Notes under the pieces: model-generated | Seen by the model: the letters and a program-made list of their open reading frames with translations, nothing else | Database searches by the model: none | What the model was told of the DNA's origin: nothing | Position numbers and translations under genes: made by a program | NCBI GenBank assembly: GCA_029203185.1 | Contig: CP119310.1 | Location: forward strand, 2,294,001 to 2,358,000 | Source: Candidatus Chryseobacterium colombiense | GTDB taxonomy: Bacteria > Bacteroidota > Bacteroidia > Flavobacteriales > Weeksellaceae | Length of the DNA: 64,000 nt | Reading direction: 5' to 3' | Part shown: positions 46,898 to 55,812 of the stretch, in pieces | Layout: each line of letters begins with the position of its first letter | How positions within the stretch are numbered: the stretch's first letter is position 1

Positions 46898-48250
46898 ATG
46901 GCAAAATTAAGAACGGCATATTTCTGTCAAAACTGCGGTTCACAGTATCCTCAATGGACTGGACAGTGTAAAAATTGCGGTGAATGGAACACTTTGGTGG
47001 AAGAAGTTGTAGAAAAAACAGCTTCACACAAGACTCCGCCTTTTTCAAAAACGAAACAACATGTCATTAACATCATTGAAGTTGAAGCTATTGAAGAGCC
47101 GAGAATAAAAACACCTTCCGATGAGCTTAATAGAGTGTTGGGAGGAGGCATTGTATTAGGCTCTGTCACTTTAATTGGTGGAGAACCGGGAATCGGTAAA
47201 TCCACTCTACTTCTTCAACTTGCCCTTAAAATGAAGAAAAAGATCTTCTATGTTTCAGGCGAGGAAAGCGCCTCCCAGATCAAAATGAGAGCTGACCGTT
47301 TAGCCGATGTGAAAAACCCAAACTGTTTTCTTTACACTGAAACTTCACTGGAGAAAATACTTCACGAAGCCAAAAAACTGGAACCTGATTTCGTCATCAT
47401 CGATTCTATCCAGACCTTACAGTCTCAGCTGATTGAAAGCTCTCCGGGAACTGTTTCCCAGATCAGAGAATGTTCCAATGAAATCATTAAATACGCCAAG
47501 GAAAATAATGTTCCTGTATTTTTAGTCGGGCACATTACAAAAGACGGGCAGATTGCAGGTCCAAAAGTGCTGGAGCACATGGTAGATGTCGTTTTAAATT
47601 TTGATGGAGACAGAAATCACCTTTTCAGATTGTTAAGAGCCAATAAAAACCGTTTCGGTTCAACTGCCGAAATCGGAATCTACGAAATGATCTCACAAGG
47701 ATTAAAAGAAATCAAAAATCCTTCAGAAATATTAATCACAAAAAAATCTGAAGAGCTTTCCGGAAATTCCGTTGCTGTAACCATAGAGGGAAACAGACCG
47801 ATGCTATTGGAAATTCAGGCATTAGTAAGTTCTGCAGTCTACGGAACTCCACAAAGAAGCTGTACCGGATTTGATTCTAAAAGATTAAATATGTTACTCG
47901 CTGTACTGGAAAAAAGAGCTGGTTTCCAATTGGGAGCCAAAGACGTTTTTCTGAATATTACCGGAGGTATAAAAACCGATGATCCTGCTTTAGATTTAGC
48001 AGTGGTAGCTTCTATTCTGTCTTCCAATGAAGACCTTCCGATCTCTGAACATTATTGCTTTGCCGGAGAAATAGGACTAAGTGGCGAAATCCGCCCCATT
48101 GCACAGGCTGAACAGAGAATTTCTGAGGCCGAGAAATTAGGTTACGAGAAAATTTTTGTTTCCAACCTCAATAAAATCCCCAAGAAAAAATTTGGGATCA
48201 AAATCGAAGAAGTAAGTAAGATTGAAGACTTCCACGAGCGTCTTTTTTAA
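46898..48250 (+). CDS. radA: DNA repair protein RadA
   Basis: A 450-residue RecA-like ATPase for branch migration in homologous recombination. It has an N-terminal zinc finger (C10, C13, C24, C27), Walker A GEPGIGKST (95-103), the RadA-specific KNRFG motif (in RANKNRFGS) and a C-terminal Lon-protease-like domain (from about 300). Full length. Monocistronic. Confidence 0.97.
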   Translation: MAKLRTAYFCQNCGSQYPQWTGQCKNCGEWNTLVEEVVEKTASHKTPPFSKTKQHVINIIEVEAIEEPRIKTPSDELNRVLGGGIVLGSVTLIGGEPGIGKSTLLLQLALKMKKKIFYVSGEESASQIKMRADRLADVKNPNCFLYTETSLEKILHEAKKLEPDFVIIDSIQTLQSQLIESSPGTVSQIRECSNEIIKYAKENNVPVFLVGHITKDGQIAGPKVLEHMVDVVLNFDGDRNHLFRLLRANKNRFGSTAEIGIYEMISQGLKEIKNPSEILITKKSEELSGNSVAVTIEGNRPMLLEIQALVSSAVYGTPQRSCTGFDSKRLNMLLAVLEKRAGFQLGAKDVFLNITGGIKTDDPALDLAVVASILSSNEDLPISEHYCFAGEIGLSGEIRPIAQAEQRISEAEKLGYEKIFVSNLNKIPKKKFGIKIEEVSKIEDFHERLF

Positions 48251-48263
48251 AATATATTTTTTT

Positions 48264-48309
48264 AAGACTCGGGCGTTTTTCCTTTAGGAAAAACGCCCGA
48301 GTCTTTTTA
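48264..48309. terminator. radA terminator
   Basis: A perfect 20-bp stem (48264-48283 with 48286-48305) including GACTCGGGCGTTTTTCC and a two-base apex, followed by T's. Confidence 0.9.
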
Positions 48310-48406
48310 TGAAAAACATAATAAAAATTCACATACTTTAGAAATAAATTATTAATTTTATAAAAATATCAACTAAACACCACCGATAAACTTAAATATT
48401 TATTTT

Positions 48407-49960
48407 ATGAAAACAAAAATCTCAATTTTTGCATTAGCGGTTTCCTCTTTTGCTTTTGCCCAGCAGACTTTTTTTCAAAACAAAATCCCTAACAGCAATG
48501 TAAAAGAGTCACAAAAAATTTCAAAGGAGCTTGCCACTACCTATTATAATACACAATATTATAATCAGACAGCATTTGATCTGAATCAGGATATCAAAAT
48601 TCCGACAGTAAAAGATCAGATGATTGTAGCAAAACTTGACAAAATCTACAGATACACCAACAAAAGCGAATCTTACACTTATAAAGTCGAGAATGATCCT
48701 TCCGCAGAACTGGTCCTTTCCAAATATGACAATATTATTACCGGAATGTATGTTTCAGGTTCAGGTGAAAAGGTAATGTATCATCAGGTCAACGAGAATA
48801 CATTCGCCATCTCTCAGGTGGCTGAAAAATTATTGATCGATCAGGATTCTGCAGATGATACAGTCATTGACAAATCTTCGGTAGAAAATTTAATCACTGC
48901 CAAAACCAACAGTAATATTTGTTCTTCAAGCACCGCAACCTGTCCCGCATCCACCGTAGATGTTATGGTTGTTTATACGAGTGCAGCGAGCACAGCGTGG
49001 GGAGGAACTTCGCAAAGTAATTCATACATTGCAACAGCAATTACCAATTTTAATACAGCGCTTACAAATTCAGGAATTACAAATGCAACCATTAATCTTG
49101 TCTATTCCGGAGTTATTTCCTATACAGAATCCGGAGATTTAAGCACGGATTTATCAAGATTAAGAGCTACGGCAGACGGTTATATGGACAACGTTCATAC
49201 GTTAAGAACAACTTACGGGGCAGATCTTGTTTCTCTGGTTACTTCTACCCCTACATCGACTTGTGGATTAGGATATGTAAATACTTCAGCAACCAATTAT
49301 GTAGCTACAGCAGGTTTTTCTGCCGTTTTATACAATTGTGCAGTATCCAATTATTCATTAGCGCACGAAATGGGACATAATATGGGATTAAGACACGACT
49401 GGTATGTAGATACAAGTACAACACCTTGCAGCAATCACCACGGTTACACCAATGCAGTTGCTATTACAAACGGAACTTCTGCAACATCAGCCCAAAAATG
49501 GAGAACCATCATGGCCTACAATGACGAGTGCTCTAATGCAGGAATAAGTTGTACCAGAATCAACAGATGGGCAAATCCCGCTATCAATTACAATACTTAT
49601 CCGACAGGAGTTGCTATAGGAAGTACAAATCCTGCCAATGAAGCTTTCGGATTTGCACGTTTCGTTTGTGTTGTTGCCGGATTCACAGCCAGCGCCGGTG
49701 ATGTATTAGCGGTAGAAGAAAGAAATGTTAAAACTAAAGAATTCGCCATTTATCCTAATCCTGCAAAAGATATCCTTAACGTTACAACCGATGAAAAGGA
49801 AAGCTATAGTTTCGAAATCATTAATGCAGCAGGACAAGCTCTTCTGAAAACAACTTCAAAAGAAATCAACCTCAGCAAATATCCCAGAGGAGAATATTTT
49901 CTTAATATCTACTCGGGGAAAAATACTTTCATAGGAAGTAAAAAATTTCTGAAAAATTAA
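48407..49960 (+). CDS. Secreted reprolysin-like metalloprotease with T9SS sorting domain
   Basis: A 517-residue secreted zinc protease. The signal peptide ends near residue 19 (AFAQQ). A propeptide-like region (20-170) precedes the catalytic domain with HEMGHNMGLRHD (H320, E321, H324, plus third ligand H330), the extended metzincin motif. The Met-turn is probably IMAYND. A type A C-terminal sorting domain follows (FAIYPNPAKDILNV to FIGSKKFLKN, about 443-517). It leaves the cell by the type IX secretion system and is probably anchored or released after removal of the tail. Monocistronic. Confidence 0.92.
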   Translation: MKTKISIFALAVSSFAFAQQTFFQNKIPNSNVKESQKISKELATTYYNTQYYNQTAFDLNQDIKIPTVKDQMIVAKLDKIYRYTNKSESYTYKVENDPSAELVLSKYDNIITGMYVSGSGEKVMYHQVNENTFAISQVAEKLLIDQDSADDTVIDKSSVENLITAKTNSNICSSSTATCPASTVDVMVVYTSAASTAWGGTSQSNSYIATAITNFNTALTNSGITNATINLVYSGVISYTESGDLSTDLSRLRATADGYMDNVHTLRTTYGADLVSLVTSTPTSTCGLGYVNTSATNYVATAGFSAVLYNCAVSNYSLAHEMGHNMGLRHDWYVDTSTTPCSNHHGYTNAVAITNGTSATSAQKWRTIMAYNDECSNAGISCTRINRWANPAINYNTYPTGVAIGSTNPANEAFGFARFVCVVAGFTASAGDVLAVEERNVKTKEFAIYPNPAKDILNVTTDEKESYSFEIINAAGQALLKTTSKEINLSKYPRGEYFLNIYSGKNTFIGSKKFLKN

Positions 49961-50027
49961 AATATCACTCCACTTAATTAAGTCTCCTTTTATTTTTTAA
50001 TAACTGGAGATTTTTTTATATTCGTTT

Positions 50028-50621
50028 ATGAATTATCTGGCCCATTCCTTTCTCTCTTTTACTGACGGACAAATTGTCGGCCAGTTTCTGGAAGACTTTA
50101 TCAAAAATAAAGAGAGGTTTTCTTTTCCTAAAGAAATTCAGGATGGAATTACAATGCACAGAGCCATCGATACTTTTACAGATTCACACCCTGCAATTCA
50201 TGAGGCAAAAAAAGTATTCAGTCCTTTGGTAAGATTATATGCCGGAGCTTTTGTGGATGTTGCTATGGATTATTTCTTAGCTAATGATTTGAGCTTACAT
50301 TCAGAAAAAGAATGGAAGGATCATTCTTTGAAAGTCTACAGGGTTTTACATGAAAACAGTCAGTTCTTACCCGAAAATTTCAAAAAAATGCTTGTAAAAA
50401 TGGAGCATGACGACTGGCTGTACAATTATCGTGAAGACTGGGGAATTAAATTCAGCATTCAAAATGTTTTAAATAAAGCCAAATACTTAGAAAAAGACAT
50501 TCCGATATTTCAGGCATTTCTTGACAATAAAGAAGTTCTGCAGAAATGCTATGATGATTTCTTCCCAGATCTTCTCACTCATGCAAAAGCAGAAAATGCA
50601 CTCTTACAAATGGAAAGATAA
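50028..50621 (+). CDS. acpH: Acyl carrier protein phosphodiesterase
   Basis: A 197-residue all-helical metal-dependent hydrolase. MNYLAHSFLSF (1-11), GITMHRAIDTFTDSHP (45-60) and GAFVDVAMDYFLA (75-87) carry the His and Asp residues of the HD-like AcpH family. It removes the 4'-phosphopantetheine arm from ACP. It is convergent with the next gene, with a gap of only 6 bp. Confidence 0.88.
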   Translation: MNYLAHSFLSFTDGQIVGQFLEDFIKNKERFSFPKEIQDGITMHRAIDTFTDSHPAIHEAKKVFSPLVRLYAGAFVDVAMDYFLANDLSLHSEKEWKDHSLKVYRVLHENSQFLPENFKKMLVKMEHDDWLYNYREDWGIKFSIQNVLNKAKYLEKDIPIFQAFLDNKEVLQKCYDDFFPDLLTHAKAENALLQMER

Positions 50622-50627
50622 TTCATT

Positions 50628-51128
50628 CTAAAATTGCTGATACAAATACCGGTTCGGATACGTCAGTTTTTCACTTTTTCTGTTTCCGTTAACGATAATA
50701 TGGACGATATTAATCTGATCTTCAAATAAATTATACAGAAAACTCACTGCAGTTTCAACTTTTTTAGGCGCAACAACAGTCTCAGATTCCAGATAGAGAT
50801 TTACAGATTCATTATCTTCTTCGTAACCAACATAGTTTATTTTTAAAAACTTATTATCAGTTTTCAGTTTAAAGTATTCAGCACTGTAATTCTTTAAGGC
50901 TTCATTGAGCTGAGCTTTGTATTTTGCATCATTGAAATGAAATGATTTTCCATACTTTTGAGACAGTCCGTTTTCAAGATCATCCAGAAAAAACCTTCCC
51001 GTAATTTCAAAAGTCTTTGATTTAGAATTGTAATTAATTTCCACCGAGCCTACATGATAAGGGTGTTTCTCTTCTTTAAAAGAGAAAAGAAAAAAAATAC
51101 AGCACAAAAACAACAAAAGCTTTCTCAT
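50628..51128 (-). CDS. DUF6702 family exported protein
   Basis: A 166-residue protein with a hydrophobic N-terminal signal (LLLFLCCIFFLFSF, 4-17). The mature N-terminus HPYHVGSVEINYNSKSKTFEITGRFFLDDLE is the family's typical beginning. It is divergent (69 bp) from the HupE/UreJ-like gene, and an M1 peptidase follows that; this trio recurs in Flavobacteriia (recollection). Function unknown. Confidence 0.75.
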   Translation of the reverse strand: MRKLLLFLCCIFFLFSFKEEKHPYHVGSVEINYNSKSKTFEITGRFFLDDLENGLSQKYGKSFHFNDAKYKAQLNEALKNYSAEYFKLKTDNKFLKINYVGYEEDNESVNLYLESETVVAPKKVETAVSFLYNLFEDQINIVHIIVNGNRKSEKLTYPNRYLYQQF

Positions 51129-51197
51129 ATATCGATCTATTGCTAAAATCCGTTCCGAAATTAATCATTATTTTCGTAACCTTTATTATATAAACTT

Positions 51198-51779
51198 ATG
51201 ATGCAGGATTTTCTATTTTACTTAAACCTTGGCTGGGAACACATTATCTCATTGGATGCATTAGACCATCAGCTTTTTGTTTTAGCACTTATCGCGGTGT
51301 ATTCCTACAGCGACTGGAAAAAAATTTTAGTTTTGGTAACCGCATTCACCATTGGGCATTCCGTTACTTTAGCTTTAAGTATTTTAGATATCGTGAGGGT
51401 TCCTTCAGCCTGGGTTGAATTTTTAATTCCGCTTACGATTGTTTTAACAGCTTTAGGGAATATTCTTATGAAAAATAAGAAACAGTCTCAAAGTAAACTC
51501 AATTATTATCTGGCTTTATTCTTCGGGCTTATTCACGGAATGGGATTTGCCAATACCGCAAGAGTGATGATTGCTAAAAGCCAGAGCATTGCATTACCTC
51601 TTCTAGGATTTAATGTAGGACTGGAAGTTGGGCAGATTGCCATCGTTTTAGGAATTCTCGTTCTGCTTTTTATACTTTTAAATCTATTTAAAGTCAATAA
51701 AAAAGACTGGATCTTATTTGTATCCTCTGGAGTTTTCGCTTTATCCTTAAAAATGACATTGGAAAGAATTCCTTTTTAG
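51198..51779 (+). CDS. HupE/UreJ-like membrane protein
   Basis: A 193-residue membrane protein with about six helices. The metal-transporter-like signature is LDALDHQLFVLAL (19-31, with DHQLF), AFTIGHSVTLALS (50-62) and GLIHGMGFANT (115-125). HupE/UreJ relatives are thought to carry nickel or cobalt, but the group near M1 peptidases is not characterised and no urease or hydrogenase is here. It is followed after 68 bp by the M1 peptidase. Confidence 0.8.
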   Translation: MMQDFLFYLNLGWEHIISLDALDHQLFVLALIAVYSYSDWKKILVLVTAFTIGHSVTLALSILDIVRVPSAWVEFLIPLTIVLTALGNILMKNKKQSQSKLNYYLALFFGLIHGMGFANTARVMIAKSQSIALPLLGFNVGLEVGQIAIVLGILVLLFILLNLFKVNKKDWILFVSSGVFALSLKMTLERIPF

Positions 51780-51847
51780 CCTTGAAACATTTTCAATTTT
51801 TCAGCTACTTATCATTATATTTGAAAATTAATTAAATCATTTCGGTT

Positions 51848-54229
51848 ATGAAATTTAAAGTTTCAGCACTTTCAGTTCTTTTTTACATCGGTGCTTTTGC
51901 TCAAAACATTCAGAATAATCCGGGAAGCAATCACGGAAACAGATTTGAACAACTGGGAACTATTTTACCTACTCCCAATGTGTACAGAACCGCTTCAGGA
52001 GCTCCGGGACACGCTTACTGGCAAAACAGGGCAGATTATGACATCACTGCTTTTTTGGATGAAGACAAAAGAAATCTGAAAGGATCGGAAACCATTACCT
52101 ATTACAATAATTCTCCGGATGATTTGGATTATATCTGGCTTCAGCTGGATGAAAACCAACAGTCTACCGTAAAAAAGGCAGACTTCCCCTTCTCTTCTAC
52201 CCTTCCGAAAGCAGCCAACGATCAGCAGCTTAAAGCTTCCGAATTGCCTGTAAAAGATAACGGATATGGAGTAAATCTTGAAAAAGTAACCGATGCTTCA
52301 GGCAATCCGCTAAAATATACGGTCAACAAAACCATGATGCGCATTGATTTACCTAAAGTGCTGAAAAAAGGCGAAAAACTGGTTTTCAAAGTTGATTGGA
52401 ATTACAATATCCCTAACCGAATGAAAATGGGAGGCCGAGGCGGCTACGAAAACTTCGCAGAAGACGGAAATGATTTGTATACCATGACACAATGGTATCC
52501 GAGAATGTGCGTATACAGTGACTTCCACGGATGGCAGAATCATCAGTTTACGGGAAGAGGAGAATTTGCCTTGGTTTTCGGAAATTTTAAAGTTTCAATG
52601 AATGTTCCTGCAGATCATGTTGTAGGAGGAACCGGTGAATGTAAAAACTACGATCAGGTGTTAACATCGGATCAGTTAGCGAGATACAACAAATCTAAAA
52701 CTTCAGCGGAGCCTGTAGAAATTGTAACGCTTGACGAAGCTAAAAAAGCAGAGAAAAATCATTCAAAACAAAGAAAAACATGGAATTTTGAAGCACATGA
52801 CGTAAGAGATTTCGCATGGACTTCTTCCAGAAAATTTGTTTGGGACGGAATGGGTGTTACCATTCCTGAAAACAACAATAAAGTAATGGCGATGAGTTTC
52901 TACCCCAAAGAAGCTTACGGATTATATAGAAAATTCTCTACAAAAGCCGTTGCACATACGATTAAAACCTATTCCGAATTTACGATTCCTTATCCGTATC
53001 CGGTTGCTCAGTCCGTAGAAGCATCCAACGGGATGGAGTATCCTATGATTTGCTTTAATTACGGAAGAACAGAAAAAGACGGAACCTATTCTGAAGGAAT
53101 CAAAAACGGAATGTTGGGAGTTGTCATCCATGAAGTTGGACACAACTTTTTCCCGATGATCATCAACTCAGATGAAAGACAATGGAGCTGGATGGATGAA
53201 GGTTTAAATACGTTTACCGAATATTTAACGGAAGAAAAATGGGACAACAAATTCCCATCCAAAAGAGGACCGGCCTGGACGATCGTTGATTACATGAAAC
53301 TTCCGAAAGATCAGCTGGAACCGATTATGAGTAATTCAGAAAATATTATTCAGTTTGGTCCAAATGCGTATTCAAAACCGGCAACCGGATTGAATATCCT
53401 TCGTGAAACGATTATGGGAAGAGAACTTTTTGATAAGGCTTTTAAAACCTATGCAAAAAGATGGGCATTCAAACATCCTGAACCTGCAGACTTTTTCCGT
53501 ACCATGGAAGATGCGAGCGGTGAAGATCTGGATTGGTTCTGGAGAGGATGGTTCTACGGAACAGATCCTGTAGATATTGCCATTGATAAAGTAACCATTG
53601 CGACTCCTGATTTGGGAACAGCTCCAAAACAGGCTTCAGAAACTAAATACAAAGTCGACAAACCTTTACAGAATGAGTTTGAAGATATTTCAAAAGTCAG
53701 AAACAGAGAAGATAAAAATATCACCTTCTATGTAGAAAAAGATAAAGTTGCTCAGGATTTCTATTACAGATACGACAGAGGTCAGGAAAAAGTAGATACA
53801 CAAAAAGAATATGTTTCTAAAACTGAAGGGACAGAACCTTTAACTGCAAAAGAAAAAGAGAAATTTAAAAATCTGACCGGTTATCAAATCGATTTCGTCA
53901 ACAAGGGAGGTTTAGTAATGCCAATCATTCTTGAATTTACCTTTGAAGACGGAACAAAGCTGACTGATAAATCTTCTGCACAGATCTGGAGACAAAACGA
54001 GCAAAAAGTTTCCAAAACCTATTATTTTGACAAAAAATTAAAGTCAATTCAATTGGATCCGATGAGAGAAACAGCCGATATAGATACTTCAAACAATTTC
54101 TGGAGCAATGATAACGGAGCGGCTGAAGTTTCCAAATTCCAGTTATTTAAACAAAAAGAAAGCGGTAATGCAAGAGGCGCTTCCAATGGGAAAGTAAATC
54201 CGATGCAGGCTGCAGGAAACAAAAAATAA
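51848..54229 (+). CDS. M1 family metallopeptidase (aminopeptidase-like)
   Basis: A 793-residue exported zinc peptidase. Signal peptide ends at about residue 18 (AFAQN). The catalytic motif is HEVGH (428-432) followed by 18 residues and E451, the M1 pattern HExxH-x18-E. Residues near 530-600 hold an Asp/Trp-rich segment (GEDLDWFWRGWFYGTDPVDIAI). The C-terminal 200 residues are a charged beta-rich domain. It probably removes N-terminal residues from peptides in the periplasm or at the surface. It shares the plus strand with the HupE-like gene upstream. Confidence 0.92.
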   Translation: MKFKVSALSVLFYIGAFAQNIQNNPGSNHGNRFEQLGTILPTPNVYRTASGAPGHAYWQNRADYDITAFLDEDKRNLKGSETITYYNNSPDDLDYIWLQLDENQQSTVKKADFPFSSTLPKAANDQQLKASELPVKDNGYGVNLEKVTDASGNPLKYTVNKTMMRIDLPKVLKKGEKLVFKVDWNYNIPNRMKMGGRGGYENFAEDGNDLYTMTQWYPRMCVYSDFHGWQNHQFTGRGEFALVFGNFKVSMNVPADHVVGGTGECKNYDQVLTSDQLARYNKSKTSAEPVEIVTLDEAKKAEKNHSKQRKTWNFEAHDVRDFAWTSSRKFVWDGMGVTIPENNNKVMAMSFYPKEAYGLYRKFSTKAVAHTIKTYSEFTIPYPYPVAQSVEASNGMEYPMICFNYGRTEKDGTYSEGIKNGMLGVVIHEVGHNFFPMIINSDERQWSWMDEGLNTFTEYLTEEKWDNKFPSKRGPAWTIVDYMKLPKDQLEPIMSNSENIIQFGPNAYSKPATGLNILRETIMGRELFDKAFKTYAKRWAFKHPEPADFFRTMEDASGEDLDWFWRGWFYGTDPVDIAIDKVTIATPDLGTAPKQASETKYKVDKPLQNEFEDISKVRNREDKNITFYVEKDKVAQDFYYRYDRGQEKVDTQKEYVSKTEGTEPLTAKEKEKFKNLTGYQIDFVNKGGLVMPIILEFTFEDGTKLTDKSSAQIWRQNEQKVSKTYYFDKKLKSIQLDPMRETADIDTSNNFWSNDNGAAEVSKFQLFKQKESGNARGASNGKVNPMQAAGNKK

Positions 54230-54231
54230 AC

Positions 54232-54268
54232 AAAATAGGCTATCTCTTCCGATAGCCTATTTTTATTT
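54232..54268. terminator. Bidirectional terminator after the M1 peptidase gene
   Basis: AAAATAGGCTATC at 54232-54244 pairs with GATAGCCTATTTT at 54251-54263, then TATTT. Confidence 0.85.
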
Positions 54269-54863
54269 AGAGTCCTAATTGTTTCATATACGTTTGATTG
54301 TCCCAGTATAAATATTCTTCACTCATTGTTCCGTTGTCATTCCAAATACTGAAAGTTGCCATTGGGAGTTTAAACTTTTTTCCGGTAGGCTTAATAAAGC
54401 CTCCTTTTCCATCTGGCATTGGCTCTGTAAAAGTTCCTTCCATTATTCCGGTAACAGCGGTAATATTTCCCTGTCCAACTTTGATAGGGTGAACCGAAAT
54501 TCTAGTATCAGGAGCATATACAAACATAGCCTCCATATCTTCTATATGTTTTTTCAAGCCATTCGTTGTATGCCCGTCGGGAAAATGAACAATCACATCA
54601 TCCGCATGACTTTCATGGAAACGTTTCCAGTCTCGTTTGCTAAAAACCTTGAAATCTAACGTATCAAATTTCGCCAAATTTCGTTTGATTATTTCATCTT
54701 CCGGCAGTTTATTGTTCATTCCACTGCTATCCGCTTTTACCTGTTCTTTCAGGCCGGTATTCATTTTCTTTTCACAACCTACAAACATTAATCCTAACAT
54801 AGAAAAAGCAAATGAAAACATAAAAAACCGGATTATTAATTCTGTTTCTCTGTTTTTTTTCAT
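54267..54863 (-). CDS. NTF2-like (SnoaL/ester cyclase-type) lipoprotein
   Basis: A 198-residue lipoprotein: lipobox LMFVGC with Cys30, after an N-terminal hydrophobic run. The mature domain has the NTF2-like pattern DWKRFHESHADDVIVHFPDG (about 77-96) and a C-terminal strand MATFSIWNDNGTMSEEYLYWDN. It looks like the SnoaL-type polyketide cyclase/ester cyclase fold, which often has a small-ligand-binding role. Function is not known; divergent from groES. Confidence 0.75.
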   Translation of the reverse strand: MKKNRETELIIRFFMFSFAFSMLGLMFVGCEKKMNTGLKEQVKADSSGMNNKLPEDEIIKRNLAKFDTLDFKVFSKRDWKRFHESHADDVIVHFPDGHTTNGLKKHIEDMEAMFVYAPDTRISVHPIKVGQGNITAVTGIMEGTFTEPMPDGKGGFIKPTGKKFKLPMATFSIWNDNGTMSEEYLYWDNQTYMKQLGL

Positions 54864-54933
54864 GTTTATTAATTTATTTATACATTATAAAATTACGTTT
54901 TTTTTGATCACATATTATCAATACACTATTTAT

Positions 54934-54966
54934 TTTTATGTGACAAATTTTCACTTTTACATAAAA
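54934..54966. promoter_or_regulatory. Inverted repeat in the groES upstream region
   Basis: TTTTATGT at 54934-54941 and ACATAAAA at 54959-54966 form a perfect 8-bp dyad around 17 bases; GTGA and TCAC lie partly inside. It sits in the 187-bp divergent spacer between the lipoprotein gene and groES. No CIRCE element (TTAGCACTC) is seen there. Confidence 0.3.
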
Positions 54967-55050
54967 TCTTCTGCCATTTCAGCCAGCTAACTCCAATGGC
55001 ACACATTTAGAGAATTTCAACACAGAAATAATTAAAAAATTAAATATATT

Positions 55051-55329
55051 ATGTCAGTAAACTTTAAACCATTGGCAGACAGAGTTTTGGTAGAACCAAT
55101 CGCTGCAGAGACTAAAACAGCATCAGGTATTATTATTCCGGACACTGCAAAAGAAAAACCTCAAGAAGGTACTGTAGTGGCAGTAGGTCCAGGTAAAAAA
55201 GATGAGCCTACAACTGTAAAAGTAGGTGACAAAGTTCTTTATGGGAAATATTCAGGTTCTGAATTGAAATTGGAAGGAAAGGATTATTTAATTGTAAAAG
55301 AAGGGGATTTACTAGGAATCATCGGATAA
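55051..55329 (+). CDS. groES: Co-chaperonin GroES
   Basis: A 92-residue co-chaperonin: KPLADRVLVEP (6-16), the mobile loop around ETKTASGIIIPD (20-31) and the GKYSGSELKLEG roof region. It caps the GroEL ring. Unlike the usual groES-groEL pair, a third ORF lies between the two genes here. Confidence 0.97.
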   Translation: MSVNFKPLADRVLVEPIAAETKTASGIIIPDTAKEKPQEGTVVAVGPGKKDEPTTVKVGDKVLYGKYSGSELKLEGKDYLIVKEGDLLGIIG

Positions 55330-55382
55330 GATGCTTCTAGCTATTGGCTTTTGGCTAATGGCGTGACTGCATATAGATTAGC

Positions 55383-55739
55383 ATGAGAGATTTTAAAAAG
55401 TTTGAAGTTTGGCAACTGAGCCATCAACTAACTTTAAAAATTTATAAAACCAGTCAAAGTTTTCCAAAGGAAGAAATGTTTGGCTTAACCTCTCAAATCA
55501 GAAGATCGTTTGCTTCAATCGGATATAATATTTCAGAAGGAAGCGGAAGAAATTCTGATAAAGAATTTGCTAATTTCATCAATATTGCATTAGGATCGTC
55601 CAATGAAGCCGAAAACCAATTAATTCTTGCTAAAGATTTAGGTTACATTAATGAAAATGATTATCAAAATCTTTTAAGCGAATTAACTATCTTAAAAAAG
55701 AAGCTTGTCACACTTTGGAACAGGCTCAACGGAAATTAA
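55383..55739 (+). CDS. Four-helix-bundle protein (S23 ribosomal / 23S rRNA IVP-like)
   Basis: A 118-residue protein of the four-helix-bundle family named after 23S rRNA intervening-sequence proteins. The signature is FEVWQLSHQLTLKIYK (8-23), FGLTSQIRRSFASIGYNISEGSGR (40-63) and a C-terminal helix with LKKKLVTLWNRL. The related Avd protein of diversity-generating retroelements shares this fold, but no reverse transcriptase is present. It is inserted between groES and groEL, and imperfectly inverted copies of a TTGGCTTTTGGCT-like sequence (55344-55368 and 55766-55805) flank it, suggesting it arrived as a module. Confidence 0.85.
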   Translation: MRDFKKFEVWQLSHQLTLKIYKTSQSFPKEEMFGLTSQIRRSFASIGYNISEGSGRNSDKEFANFINIALGSSNEAENQLILAKDLGYINENDYQNLLSELTILKKKLVTLWNRLNGN

Positions 55740-55812
55740 AATCAAATTATAAAATCAAACCGCGAATTGCTAAAGCCAAAAGCTAACAGCAAATCGCCAA
55801 AAGCTTAAAACA

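Noticed and set aside
54864..55050. CIRCE/HrcA operator upstream of groES
   Set aside because: No TTAGCACTC-N9-GAGTGCTAA-like sequence is present; only an unrelated dyad was found.
55383..55739. Diversity-generating retroelement accessory gene (Avd)
   Set aside because: The protein fold family is the same, but there is no reverse transcriptase, template repeat or variable repeat nearby.
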